Source: CAYFPO01 sp964345035 (GTDB lineage: Bacteria > Fidelibacterota > Marinisomatia > SCGC-AAA003-L08 > GCA-002704045). Taken from it: DNA of 64,000 nt. The translations under genes were made by a program, and so were the position numbers. Positions 35,331 to 45,293 of the stretch are shown one piece after another. The stretch covers positions 12,613-76,612 of the forward strand of contig CAYFPO010000006.1 of assembly GCA_964345035.1 (NCBI GenBank), read 5' to 3'. Numbering within the stretch: position 1 is the stretch's first letter; every line of letters starts with the position of its first letter. The notes beneath the pieces are model-generated. The model saw only the letters and a program-made list of their open reading frames with translations, was not told the DNA's origin and did no database searches.

Positions 35331-38300
35331 ATGAAAAATTTAAGTAAAATAATACTAATAGGTACTTTGGTAAATCAGCTTGCCGGTGTTGGTGAGGCAG
35401 GAGCTATTTTCCTATTGATTACCCCCGGAGCAGCACCTGCTGCATTGGGGGAAGCACAAGTAGCAAAAGTAGATGATGCCTACGCATCCTATTTTAACCC
35501 TGCTGGATTGGCATTTCTCTATGATCCAGACCCAAGTAAGGATGACTATCGCTTTGATCTTGCTGGAGATAATTATTTATTAGATCCATCACGTGATAAT
35601 TACCATCCCGTATTAAATTCTCTCGGATCAGAAAATAATGGAAATTATGATTTCGGTGAATTTTTCTATGATTATGGCAAAGATGGTATGCCGAACAACC
35701 TGGAACCCGGTTATGATTCGGTTCATAATCCAGATCCTAATAATGATGATTTTGACCCTATTACCAATCCCAAAGGCACTGAAACCAATGGGCGGTATGA
35801 TCTTGGAGAAAATTACCAGGATTTCGGATTTGACCGCATCAAAAATTCACAGGAATTTGGTTATTCATTGACAGGAACGGAAAATAACAGCAGATTGGAT
35901 ACAGAAGAGGTATTTTTTGATTTTGGAATAGATGGAATTTCTTCTGATCAGGAACCGGGATATAATCCCGTCGGGTCAGAAAGGAATGGCAGATATGAAG
36001 ATGGTGAATTATTTGAAGATACTGGAATGGATGGTATCTTTTCCATAGATGAACCGGATTATGATCCCAGAAGCAATCCAGATCCAAATAAAGATGACTA
36101 TCACCCGGAAAATAACCCAAAAGGGAAAGAAAATAACGGGATATTTGATAGAGGAGAAATATTTTCAGATACTGGCTCTGACGGTGTTGAAAATTCACTT
36201 GAACCCGGTTATAATCCTGATCCATCAGGAGATGATTATTCAAACCAAAATCCAACAGGAAGTGAAGGGAACGGGAGATACGATTTTCCTGAAAAATTCC
36301 TGGATTTTGGTTCAGACGGATTGATTGACTCATTAGAAGTTGGTTTTGATCCAATCTACAATACTGATCCTAGTGGTGATAATTATTCGGATGGTAATCC
36401 TGATGGGACCGAAGGTAATCAACTATGGGAAATAGGTGAGTTTTTCTTTGATTTTGGAACTGATGGTTTAAGAAGCAATGATGAAACTGGGTGGAATATT
36501 GATCCTGCCGGTGATGACATGATATTGGACCCGAATGGAGACGATTATCATCCTGAAACTAATCCAAATGGAACAGAAAATAACAATAGATATGATTACG
36601 GCGAACAATTCAATGATTTTGGAATTGATGGTGTAAGTGACGGCACGGGAGAGGAATACGGTTCCCCCAAAATCCGATTTAATCCCGGAGGAACAGAAGG
36701 GAATCACCAGTATGATGAAGGTGAAAAATTCCTTGATTTTGGTAGTGATGGAGTCCCTGATAATCGAGAACCTGGGTATAATCCTGACCCCTCTGGTGAT
36801 GATTATCATCCAGAAACTAATCCAACAGGCACTGAAAATAATGGATTCAGGGATGAAAAGGAAGAATTCGAGGATGAAAAGATCAGATATGCAACCCTTA
36901 ATATGACATTTGAAGACAGTTTATTTCATTTTTATATGGCTTCATTGGAAAATGCAGAAATAGAATTGGATGGATTTTTAGCAAAATCTGTGAAATATGA
37001 TAAAATCAATCACAGTAAAAACAGTAAAGAAAATTCAATACAGATGACTGTTTTTCTAAAGGAAGGATATCGTGCAAGGAAATTAGAGAAAATTATATCA
37101 AAAAATATAGAATATTTGGATTTTTCAGGAGAATTCGGCGATAGTTTGAATAATTCCTGGGATTGGGTTGATACTGACAAAAACGGTAGATTCAACTGGC
37201 AGGATATAGGTACAGACGGCACCCCGGATTCCAAGGAAATTGGTTATGATCCTATTACCAATCCAGATCCAGCAGGCGATAATTATTCAAGCAACAATAG
37301 AAGAGGCACAGAGAAAAATGGCACGTGGGATGCAGGTGAAGGAGATTGGCACGAACCATTCAATGATTTTGGAAATGACAATATCGCTAGTGAATCCGAA
37401 CCAGGATATATGCAGGATCCGTACGGTGACAATTTTCATGCAGAATTAAATCCGAATGGTACAGAACATAATTTTACTTGGGATCCCGGTGAAGAATTTT
37501 TTGACTACGGTGCTGATAAAAAGTTAAGGTATGAGGAAAAAAGCAGCAAAGATCAGGAATTAGTATTAATGCATGTAAATTGGCTTCCTAATTTGGCAGA
37601 TGATCTGTATTACGAATTCCTTGGATATAGAAAATATTATCCGGGACTTGGGACATTTGGCGGACATCTTATTTTCCTGAATTTAGGTGAACAAACCAGA
37701 ACCGATGAATATGGAAATGATCTGGGGTCATTTAATAGTAATATGTGGGCATTAGCACTATCTTTCGGGACAAAATTATCCATGAACTCGTCTATTGGGG
37801 TCAATATGAAAATAATTCAACAAAATTTAATTGACATTGGCACAGCTGCAGAAGCAGGAAAAGGGAAATCCACAGATTTTGGCTTTGATGTGGGATATTT
37901 ATGGAAAAAACCCAGATTCAATTTTGGTGCTGCCATTACCAATATTGGACCTAAAATTGATTTTATTGATCCTAATCAAGCTGACCCGCAGCCGACAAAT
38001 CTGAAAATGGGAATTTACTGGGAACTATTTAATGACGATTATAACCGTATCAGTCTGCTATTTGATGCGAATAAACTTCTGGTTGCTGCATATCCATCAA
38101 TGGACTGGGATGGAGATGGATGGGTCGGTGGATTTGATGAAGAAGGCAATAAAATTTCCGATGACATTCAACTCGGGCAGGATGATTATGGATACAATGC
38201 TTCCGGTCAAATGGAATACGCCCACACTGATCCATTATATAAAGCACTGATTACAGCCTGGTTGGATGACTGGTATCTTGGCGGAGACCGTGACATGGGT

Positions 38301-38678
38301 GCAAATGATGGAAGCGCTTTAAGCGGTGATTATATTATTGGTGGATATAGCTATAATGAAGATACAGGTGAATATGATCCGGATTCTACTGGTTTGTATA
38401 ATAAAGATGGAGTCCTGGAAAAAGGAAACAACGATGACAGATCCATAACAACTGAATTTGAAGAAATGGTTTACAACTTGGGTGTAGAATATTGGTATTC
38501 CAAATATTTTGCCATCAGAGGTGGATATATCTATGATTATGAAGGCAAAATTATGGTTCCCACTTTTGGTGCAGGAATTCGGTTCGGCGGATATGGATTT
38601 GATTTTGGATATACTTCAGGTGAGGAGGGGCATCCACGGGCAAATACCATGTTCTTCTCGTTGAACATGGCATTTTAA
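35331..38678 (+). CDS. PorV-like T9SS outer-membrane protein with giant Asp-rich repeat insertion
   Basis: An 1115-aa protein in two discontinuous parts. Residues 25-62 are the PorV entry: LLITPGAAPAALGEAQVAKV, then DDAYASYFNPAGLAF (56-62). Residues 744-1115 continue it: LMHVNWLPNLADDLYYEFLGY, GTFGGHLIFLNLGEQ, WALALSFGTKLSMNSSIGVN, FGAAITNIGPKI, and a final barrel strand ending FSLNMAF. In ordinary PorV proteins these parts follow directly. Here about 680 residues lie between them: ten acidic repeat units (65-517), a strand-rich spacer (518-609) and three more units (610-735). Family PorV is the outer-membrane shuttle that hands T9SS cargo to the sortase PorU. A T9SS-tailed cargo gene follows by 10 bp. 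Confidence 0.85.
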   Translation: MKNLSKIILIGTLVNQLAGVGEAGAIFLLITPGAAPAALGEAQVAKVDDAYASYFNPAGLAFLYDPDPSKDDYRFDLAGDNYLLDPSRDNYHPVLNSLGSENNGNYDFGEFFYDYGKDGMPNNLEPGYDSVHNPDPNNDDFDPITNPKGTETNGRYDLGENYQDFGFDRIKNSQEFGYSLTGTENNSRLDTEEVFFDFGIDGISSDQEPGYNPVGSERNGRYEDGELFEDTGMDGIFSIDEPDYDPRSNPDPNKDDYHPENNPKGKENNGIFDRGEIFSDTGSDGVENSLEPGYNPDPSGDDYSNQNPTGSEGNGRYDFPEKFLDFGSDGLIDSLEVGFDPIYNTDPSGDNYSDGNPDGTEGNQLWEIGEFFFDFGTDGLRSNDETGWNIDPAGDDMILDPNGDDYHPETNPNGTENNNRYDYGEQFNDFGIDGVSDGTGEEYGSPKIRFNPGGTEGNHQYDEGEKFLDFGSDGVPDNREPGYNPDPSGDDYHPETNPTGTENNGFRDEKEEFEDEKIRYATLNMTFEDSLFHFYMASLENAEIELDGFLAKSVKYDKINHSKNSKENSIQMTVFLKEGYRARKLEKIISKNIEYLDFSGEFGDSLNNSWDWVDTDKNGRFNWQDIGTDGTPDSKEIGYDPITNPDPAGDNYSSNNRRGTEKNGTWDAGEGDWHEPFNDFGNDNIASESEPGYMQDPYGDNFHAELNPNGTEHNFTWDPGEEFFDYGADKKLRYEEKSSKDQELVLMHVNWLPNLADDLYYEFLGYRKYYPGLGTFGGHLIFLNLGEQTRTDEYGNDLGSFNSNMWALALSFGTKLSMNSSIGVNMKIIQQNLIDIGTAAEAGKGKSTDFGFDVGYLWKKPRFNFGAAITNIGPKIDFIDPNQADPQPTNLKMGIYWELFNDDYNRISLLFDANKLLVAAYPSMDWDGDGWVGGFDEEGNKISDDIQLGQDDYGYNASGQMEYAHTDPLYKALITAWLDDWYLGGDRDMGANDGSALSGDYIIGGYSYNEDTGEYDPDSTGLYNKDGVLEKGNNDDRSITTEFEEMVYNLGVEYWYSKYFAIRGGYIYDYEGKIMVPTFGAGIRFGGYGFDFGYTSGEEGHPRANTMFFSLNMAF
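35523..37536 (+). repeat. Asp-rich tandem repeat block in the PorV-like gene (about 13 units)
   Basis: Ten units at 35523-36883 and three at 37158-37536, separated by a non-repeat spacer. The consensus is G(T/S)ExNGxYDxGExFxDFGxDGxxxxxEPGYxxxxNPDPxxDDYxPxxNP, about 35-50 residues with variable acidic linkers. Repeat DNA has diverged synonymously: the residues GDDYHPETNP recur near 36540 and 36798 with different third bases. The repeats are therefore old and maintained at protein level rather than recent slippage. Confidence 0.9.
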
Positions 38679-38688
38679 CCGGTAATTA

Positions 38689-41268
38689 TTGAAGCAACTA
38701 TATTTCACAATTCATATTTTGATTATTACCCTCGTTTTCGGGGGTAATTTTTATTATACTCTCCCAGGGAATTACCAGCTAATACAAAATAATGAGATTC
38801 ATCATCTTATCGGTATAATGGCTGAATTCCAGGAAGAATTAACTGATGATCCCAATACCAGTGGTAATGGGCAGTTCCTTCTGAACCCACTTGTATCAAT
38901 GCCGGAAGTTTTTGACCGGTGTGATGGATTTATTGCTGATCCGCCACCCCATAATGCAGCATATTTTTCAGACCAAATGCTGGCAGTATCCAACTATTTT
39001 GAAAATGTTTCCAATGGTAAACAGGAATTTTTACTACCGGTTTTAATAGATTCCGTTTTTACGCTTCCCAATTCAATGTCTTATTACAGTCAATCTGAGG
39101 ATAATTTAACTCAGTCTTTTCTGGATGCAGTCACTTTGGCGGCGGATTCAATAGAACCTCATTTTACTGACAGTTCTATTGTTGTGGTATTCCATGCGGG
39201 AATTGGTCAGGATTTCGCAGTTCCCTTTCTGGATCCCACACCATACGACTTATCCAGTGCATTTATTGATGAAGATATGCTGAGTTCTGTAGAAATCCCT
39301 GAGGAAATCATTCCATTTTTACCAAATGGCGGTATTCTTCTTCCGGAAACACAAAACCATATATTTTACGATGTTATCGAAGATATTTTCTGGGGTGAAA
39401 CAGATTATTGTGATTATCAGATTGGAATAACAGGAACATTTGCATTGTTGTTGGGATATGCAATCGGGTTGCCGCCATTATATAATACCAACACTGGTGA
39501 TGCAGGTGTTGGAGTGTTCGGATTAATGGATCATGGTTCAAACAATGGTAGGGGAGTTCTTCCCGCACCACCCACACCGTGGACCGAAATATTGATGGGA
39601 TGGGATGAAGCAATACAGTTGACACAGGATGGAAACTACACACTTGATGTATCCGATATATTGAAAATTCAGATGGATGAGGATGAATATTTCCTTATAG
39701 AAAATAGAAATAACTGGATTCAATTCGGAGCAGACATGGATAGTCTGAGGTTTAAGAACAAAATAGATGATACGCGGCTTGGACATTGGTTTGATACTTT
39801 CATAGATGAAACCAACACCTCTCAGGTTACTATCTCTCCGGAAACCAATGTGATACTCACCGTTGATAGTTACAATTACGGGCTCCCTGGTTCTGGGTTA
39901 TTGATTTGGCATATCACCGAACCTGATCCAACTAATGGTCTGGATAGTCTGAATATTTATCCCGATGCAAGAGCAATACACCTGGAAGAAGCGGATGGAG
40001 CCGTTGATATTGGATTCCCTACAACTGCGATATTTGCAGATCCAACAACTGGATGGCGGTGGGATATGTGGTATGCCGATAATCCTGCATATCATGAACA
40101 AAATCCAAATTTGGATGTAATAAAATTTGATAATTACTCCGAACCAAATACCAGGACTCAGGAAGGTGCGGAAACATTTATTTCCATTTCCAATATCAGT
40201 GGAGCGGATTATGAGATGCAATTTACAGTTTCATTTACAGATAATATTGAAACTGTTCTACTCCAACCGGATTCTGTATTGATAATCGGAAGCAGTGTAA
40301 AAAATGATACCGGCTATGTGTATTATATATCAGGAGATTTGCTCTATATCCACAGTGATACAGCTCTGGATTCTACTGGAGACTTTCAGGCTGGCCAAAT
40401 TTTACTCTCAACTGGTAACTGTGATACATTGGTTACACCCTCTCCGGATGGGTTAACCTACCTCGATGAAAATTGTGTGGTTATTGACAGTTCTGAATTT
40501 TCACCAATAGGGTTTGTGGATGAATTAGATAATACAATAGAAATCCCGGAAGCTCAGGCACTTGGCGACATTGACTTAGATGGCTTGGATGAAATTATTT
40601 TTATAGATGATGACAGCAGCCTTGTTGTTAAAAATGGCAATGAATCCCTCAATGATGGATTCCCCTTAAATGGAAAATTTTACGGTGTTCCATTGGTGGC
40701 AAATATACTTGATGATCTACATCCTGAAATAATTTGCAGGGAGAGGGATGAAATTGTAATTATTTCATATACCGGTGACAGAGAAAAAAATCTGTCATCT
40801 ATAGATCCTGATCAGGATATACGGTTGATTCCATTTTGGAAGCCCGATACAATAGCTTTAGTGGATGGAAACAGACTATTGATGTTTCCACAGGATTTAG
40901 AATATAGCTATTGGTTGAATCCCAACAGCAGATCATCTAATTACCCCCTTGTAACAGGTCCAGATAAACGAACCGGACTACAGCAATTTATCGGAATTGA
41001 CGAAAATCGTACTTATAATTATCCCAACCCGGTAATGAATTCTGAAACCACATTCCGATATTTTGTGGGTGATGCCAACCGCGTGGATATAACAATTTTT
41101 ACCGTATCTGGATTTAAGGTGGATCAATTAACAAACGATGAAATAACACAAAACGAATATAATGAAACCAAATGGGATGCTTCCAATGTAAATTCAGGGT
41201 TGTATTTTGCAGAGGTAAAACCCGATATCGGTGATGTCGCATTGGTGAGGGTTGTAGTTATCAGATGA
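38689..41268 (+). CDS. M6-like pseudopeptidase with FG-GAP-like region and T9SS sorting domain
   Basis: An 859-aa secreted protein starting at TTG 38689, which yields a good signal peptide (LYFTIHILIITLVFGGN). Residues about 30-330 follow the immune-inhibitor-A/M6 plan (HHLIGIMAEF, FSDQMLAVSNYFENVSNGK, GLMDHGSNNGRGVLPAPPTPWTEILMGW). The zinc site is lost: FAHExGH is FALLLGY (Leu253, Leu254, Tyr257) and the following GLPDLY is GLPPLY. Residues about 620-700 contain an FG-GAP-like repeat (LGDIDLDGLDEIIFI). The last ~85 residues are a T9SS type A sorting domain (YNYPNPVMNSETTFRYF ... NSGLYFAEV ... VRVVVIR). It is predicted to be exported by T9SS and to be non-proteolytic. Confidence 0.85.
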   Translation: MKQLYFTIHILIITLVFGGNFYYTLPGNYQLIQNNEIHHLIGIMAEFQEELTDDPNTSGNGQFLLNPLVSMPEVFDRCDGFIADPPPHNAAYFSDQMLAVSNYFENVSNGKQEFLLPVLIDSVFTLPNSMSYYSQSEDNLTQSFLDAVTLAADSIEPHFTDSSIVVVFHAGIGQDFAVPFLDPTPYDLSSAFIDEDMLSSVEIPEEIIPFLPNGGILLPETQNHIFYDVIEDIFWGETDYCDYQIGITGTFALLLGYAIGLPPLYNTNTGDAGVGVFGLMDHGSNNGRGVLPAPPTPWTEILMGWDEAIQLTQDGNYTLDVSDILKIQMDEDEYFLIENRNNWIQFGADMDSLRFKNKIDDTRLGHWFDTFIDETNTSQVTISPETNVILTVDSYNYGLPGSGLLIWHITEPDPTNGLDSLNIYPDARAIHLEEADGAVDIGFPTTAIFADPTTGWRWDMWYADNPAYHEQNPNLDVIKFDNYSEPNTRTQEGAETFISISNISGADYEMQFTVSFTDNIETVLLQPDSVLIIGSSVKNDTGYVYYISGDLLYIHSDTALDSTGDFQAGQILLSTGNCDTLVTPSPDGLTYLDENCVVIDSSEFSPIGFVDELDNTIEIPEAQALGDIDLDGLDEIIFIDDDSSLVVKNGNESLNDGFPLNGKFYGVPLVANILDDLHPEIICRERDEIVIISYTGDREKNLSSIDPDQDIRLIPFWKPDTIALVDGNRLLMFPQDLEYSYWLNPNSRSSNYPLVTGPDKRTGLQQFIGIDENRTYNYPNPVMNSETTFRYFVGDANRVDITIFTVSGFKVDQLTNDEITQNEYNETKWDASNVNSGLYFAEVKPDIGDVALVRVVVIR

Positions 41269-44222
41269 GAGAGATAAAACTTAGCTTACCTCGCCAATTA
41301 ATTAGATTTTCTATATACCTTGTTTTAGCTTCAATTATTTTTACTCAGTCCTGGTATAATCATCCTGAGTTGGAGTGGCAGACAATTGAATCTGAACATT
41401 TTTATATCCATTTTCATATTGAAACTGAGCGATCAGCGAGGGAAACCGCTGAAGTGGCAGAATTTGTGTATGGGCCAATTACATCATTATATCAATTTGA
41501 ACCGGATTCCAAAACCCATATTATTATAAAGGATACTGATGACTATTCCAACGGTGCTGCCTATTTCTATGATAATAAAATTGAAATATGGGCATTACCA
41601 CTTGATTTTGATCTTCGGGGTGCTCACCGCTGGATTCAGGATGTAGTAACACACGAATTCACCCATATCGTTCAGGTTCAGGCTTCTATGAAATTCGGCA
41701 GAAGATTTCCCGCAGGATATTTTCAATGGATTGATTACGAAGAGGAGAAACGGGAGGATGTGTTGTATGGTTATCCCAATATTCTGGTTTCAACTCCCAT
41801 ACCGGGAGTGGTAGTTCCTCCGTGGTTGGCTGAGGGGACTGCCCAATTTATGTATGCTGAAGCAAACTTTGATTACTGGGATGCTCATCGGGATATGATT
41901 TTGCGTGACAGAGTGATTCGTAATAATCTTTTGACTTTTGAAGAGATGAATACTTTTGGAAAGCGAGGAATTGGTAATGAGTCCACGTATAACCAGGGAT
42001 TTTCATTTGTCAAATATTTAGTTAATAGGTTTGGAAGTGGAATTTTAAGACGTATAAATGATTCCATATCAAAACCATTAAATTATTCCATTTACCGTGG
42101 ATTAAAAGATGCCACTGGTGTAAATGCATTGGAATTATATGACGATTGGAAATCAGAACTGGAATCGAAATATGTACTGTTAGCTGAAGAAATTGAATCC
42201 AATACCCAATCCGGAATCATTTTAGAATCCGGCGGGACAACTAATATTCATCCGGTATGGTCTCCAAATGAAGCTCGTTTTGCATTTCTCTCAAATAGAG
42301 ATAATGATTATTTTGGGCAGACAGATTTATTTATTTATAGTTTTGAAGATTCCACTTCGGAAAAAATAATGGGCGGTGTGCAAACTGCTCCAATGTGGCT
42401 GGATGATACAACTTTAATCTATGCCAGAAGAAGCAAGCCGAATCAAAACGGCTCTAAATTATTTGATCTGTATAAGTATGAAATTCCAATTGAAGAAGAA
42501 ACACGATTGACAGAAGGCGGAAGATTGACATCCCCCATATTTATTCCGAATGATAATAAAATTGCAGCCATCACAACTTATGACGGTACATCCAACATTG
42601 TCTGGAGTTTTATAGATACCATCAATTTTATACCGTTGACTGAGTTTACCAATGGGACACAAATTTTTTCTCTGGAGTATGATGAATCTCGTAATTCAAT
42701 ATGGTTCGATGCAGTTGATCAACATACCCGATCTCTATTCAGTATTGACTTAAATTCCAAAACAATAACTGAGAATAAAAATCCATTTGATGAAAGAGAT
42801 CCAACAATGGGCAGCACCAATATGATTTTCGCTACTGATAAATCTGGTATTTTTAATTTATATAACCAACAAGATGGTATCAATAAACCTATAACGAATG
42901 TGACTGGCGGGGCATTTATGCCGGATGCAGACAAAAATGGGAGAATACTTTATAGTCTGTATGAAAATGGTAAATACAATATTGCAATGCTCAATAATCA
43001 CCAGCCAATTGAAGTTGACTATTTATTAACAAATCCCTCAGTTAATCATCTTCACTCACCTTTATTTGATGCCGGAACAAAAAAATCAAGTAAACCGTAT
43101 GAGGAAACAATGCCAACGCCTTTTATTTTTCCCAGGATCATGGTGGACTATGGAACTGTCAAACCCGGTTTCTATTTTTACACGGGAGAAGTATTGGATA
43201 AATTGGCTATTATGGGTGGTGCTTCCCTGAACAATAAATTTGATAAAGATCTTTTTCTTCTGTTTGAATTCAAGAAATTCCAACCAACATTGTATGCAAA
43301 TATTTTTGGTATTTCCCGGAAAGAAAACCTTGATTATGATCTTGATGGTTTTGGTGAAAATTCAGAAGTCACCAGTGATATTAAATTTTCTCTGTTTGAA
43401 GCAGATATTGGATTAAGGTATATTGCACTTGATCAAAAATTTTGGTTTGAATATGTGTATCAGAAATTTCGGCAACAAATACAGAATGAGTTTACTGCAC
43501 AGGGTGAAAATTTTCAGTTTTCACCATTTGGATTTGATTATTTCAGAGGACATTTTTTGAATGTAAAAGGATATTATTCTACAAGAAAACCTGAATTTGC
43601 CGGTAATATGCTACCCTCTAATGGGTATGAAATTGATTATAAACTGTCTTATGAAAATAATCAGTTTATGTCTGGATTAGATTTTGAGGGCGGGGTGATA
43701 CAAACAGAATTTGAACAAAATAACACATTCCGATTTGAGGGAGAAGCCGGTAAACATTGGGCTCTCAACCATGATAAGAAAATAGTTGCTTCAGCATATT
43801 CTAAAATCGGGTTAATTTCTAACAGGGATGTTGATGACTTTTTCCATTTTTTCGGTGGGGGATTGCCCGGGATCAAAGGGTATACTTTTTATGATTCTAC
43901 ACTCACAGGTACCAATTTGTGGGTAAATACAATCTCTCTGAGAATCCCAATTTTTCTGGAAGAGAATTATCCTGTGATACACCTGAATCTGCAGAATCTA
44001 ACCATTGGTGGTGTCCTGCAGGTAGGCGGTGGGTTTAATAGTGATCTCCGGGACTGGATCAAAGATAGAGATTATAAAATCTCAGGGGGGATAGAGTTAC
44101 GGTTGAGCGGGTATTCATTTTATGTATATCCTGTAGCATTAAGTTATGAATATCATACCCCAATTAGTGACCCAACAGAAGTGAATGGAAAAAGTTATTT
44201 TTCTATTCTGTTTGATTTTTAA
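41265..44222 (+). CDS. Gluzincin (peptidase MA-like) / TolB-type propeller / outer-membrane barrel fusion
   Basis: A 985-aa protein with a signal peptide (IYLVLASIIFTQS). The N-terminal peptidase domain has VVTHEFTHIVQ (zinc His130, Glu131, His134) and PPWLAEGTAQFM (third ligand Glu190), both intact. Residues about 320-600 are WD40-like/TolB propeller blades (NIHPVWSPNEARFAFLSNRD, TAPMWLDDTTLIYAR, GGAFMPDADKNGRILYSL). Residues 620-985 form an outer-membrane barrel ending YFSILFDF, with the terminal Phe recognised by BamA, and a D15-like GGGLPGIKGYTFYD. Such fusions occur in FCB bacteria; the substrate is unknown. It overlaps the pseudopeptidase gene by 4 bp. Confidence 0.85.
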   Translation: MREIKLSLPRQLIRFSIYLVLASIIFTQSWYNHPELEWQTIESEHFYIHFHIETERSARETAEVAEFVYGPITSLYQFEPDSKTHIIIKDTDDYSNGAAYFYDNKIEIWALPLDFDLRGAHRWIQDVVTHEFTHIVQVQASMKFGRRFPAGYFQWIDYEEEKREDVLYGYPNILVSTPIPGVVVPPWLAEGTAQFMYAEANFDYWDAHRDMILRDRVIRNNLLTFEEMNTFGKRGIGNESTYNQGFSFVKYLVNRFGSGILRRINDSISKPLNYSIYRGLKDATGVNALELYDDWKSELESKYVLLAEEIESNTQSGIILESGGTTNIHPVWSPNEARFAFLSNRDNDYFGQTDLFIYSFEDSTSEKIMGGVQTAPMWLDDTTLIYARRSKPNQNGSKLFDLYKYEIPIEEETRLTEGGRLTSPIFIPNDNKIAAITTYDGTSNIVWSFIDTINFIPLTEFTNGTQIFSLEYDESRNSIWFDAVDQHTRSLFSIDLNSKTITENKNPFDERDPTMGSTNMIFATDKSGIFNLYNQQDGINKPITNVTGGAFMPDADKNGRILYSLYENGKYNIAMLNNHQPIEVDYLLTNPSVNHLHSPLFDAGTKKSSKPYEETMPTPFIFPRIMVDYGTVKPGFYFYTGEVLDKLAIMGGASLNNKFDKDLFLLFEFKKFQPTLYANIFGISRKENLDYDLDGFGENSEVTSDIKFSLFEADIGLRYIALDQKFWFEYVYQKFRQQIQNEFTAQGENFQFSPFGFDYFRGHFLNVKGYYSTRKPEFAGNMLPSNGYEIDYKLSYENNQFMSGLDFEGGVIQTEFEQNNTFRFEGEAGKHWALNHDKKIVASAYSKIGLISNRDVDDFFHFFGGGLPGIKGYTFYDSTLTGTNLWVNTISLRIPIFLEENYPVIHLNLQNLTIGGVLQVGGGFNSDLRDWIKDRDYKISGGIELRLSGYSFYVYPVALSYEYHTPISDPTEVNGKSYFSILFDF

Positions 44223-44306
44223 TATAAACAATTGTCCCGATACCGTAGTATTACATTTATAGGACTTATTTAGAGGAATGAAGAACTTAACATTTATGGA
44301 AAATTT

Positions 44307-45293
44307 ATGATTACAAAAACTCACATCTTATTACTTTTGATTTTAAGTATTTCAATAGGGTTTTCTGATATTCCCGTTAATTATTCGAAAACAGTTGCAA
44401 AATCGTTTAATATCAACATTCAACCCGGAGAAGATTCCCAAAAAAAGGATACAAAATACCGATATCCCGGGAAAGCGATGTTGTATTCTGCTATCCTTCC
44501 CGGACTTGGTGAATTGTACACCGGTGCTTGGAAACGTGCGATATTATTTTCAGGAGTTGAAGTGACTGCATGGTCATTGTGGTATACCAACAATAAAAAA
44601 GGTGACGATGAAACCGAGCGATATAAAGCCTATGCTGATGAACATTGGGATTTTAACAGGTGGATGGAAAATTATTATGATTGGCAAAATGATACTTTAT
44701 TAAATGTGTTATTCCAAAACCAGGAGTCAGGTTCTTATGAAAATATCTGGGAAGGGAGTCATCATTTGAATTTCACCAAAACCTACAACGGAGATGTTAT
44801 TGTAATGAGTACAGTCGATCCTGAAAACCCGATTGAGGGAGAACCCGTATTTAGTGATTATTTTGAATATAATATTGCAGGTGATAGTATGTCGATAAAT
44901 TGGGAACTTTACAATAATTTAAATGCTGCTGTTGATCCAAATTTCAGTGTTCAGAAAGATAGAAATTATTACGAAAACATATTTAAATATAATCATTTCC
45001 ATGCAGGATGGGATGATATAGCAGAGACTGAAATTTACGACAGTGACGGATATTTGATCGCAAAAACAAAAAAAAAGTGGCGATACCGTGAAATGCGGGA
45101 TAATGTGGCAAATTATCAGGAAATTGCTGTATACGCCCTGTCTGCAGTCATGTTCAACCATATTGCAAGTATGATCGATGCAGTCTTCACTGCAAATGCA
45201 AAAAACTCTCAACTCACTGTTTCTGCAAGACCTACATTTAACCCTGCAGGTAAATTGGGAGTAGGAGGGATAAAGGTATCAATTAGATGGTAA
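44307..45293 (+). CDS. DUF5683-like envelope protein
   Basis: A 328-aa protein with a signal peptide (LLLLILSISIGFSD). After a variable stretch comes YRYPGKAMLYSAILPGLGELYTGAWKRAILFSGVEV, close to the 'PxKAxxxSAxLPGxGQxYxxxxxKA' motif of DUF5683 and related FCB proteins; the C-terminal part has VYALSAVMFNHIASMIDAVFTA and an outward SVSIRW-like end strand (GGIKVSIRW). The middle (110-240) is hydrophilic and tyrosine-rich, and unlike anything I recognise. The 84-bp gap upstream contains no clear signal. It overlaps bamD by 7 bp, suggesting an outer-membrane assembly link. Confidence 0.6.
   Translation: MITKTHILLLLILSISIGFSDIPVNYSKTVAKSFNINIQPGEDSQKKDTKYRYPGKAMLYSAILPGLGELYTGAWKRAILFSGVEVTAWSLWYTNNKKGDDETERYKAYADEHWDFNRWMENYYDWQNDTLLNVLFQNQESGSYENIWEGSHHLNFTKTYNGDVIVMSTVDPENPIEGEPVFSDYFEYNIAGDSMSINWELYNNLNAAVDPNFSVQKDRNYYENIFKYNHFHAGWDDIAETEIYDSDGYLIAKTKKKWRYREMRDNVANYQEIAVYALSAVMFNHIASMIDAVFTANAKNSQLTVSARPTFNPAGKLGVGGIKVSIRW

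Noticed and set aside
36049..36324. + strand open frame inside the PorV-like repeat gene
   Set aside because: Alternate reading of the repeat DNA rich in Ile/Lys/Met with no start signal; the main frame is clearly coding.
38689..41268. Active M6 metalloprotease
   Set aside because: The HExxH motif and following Asp are replaced, so catalytic activity is not supported.
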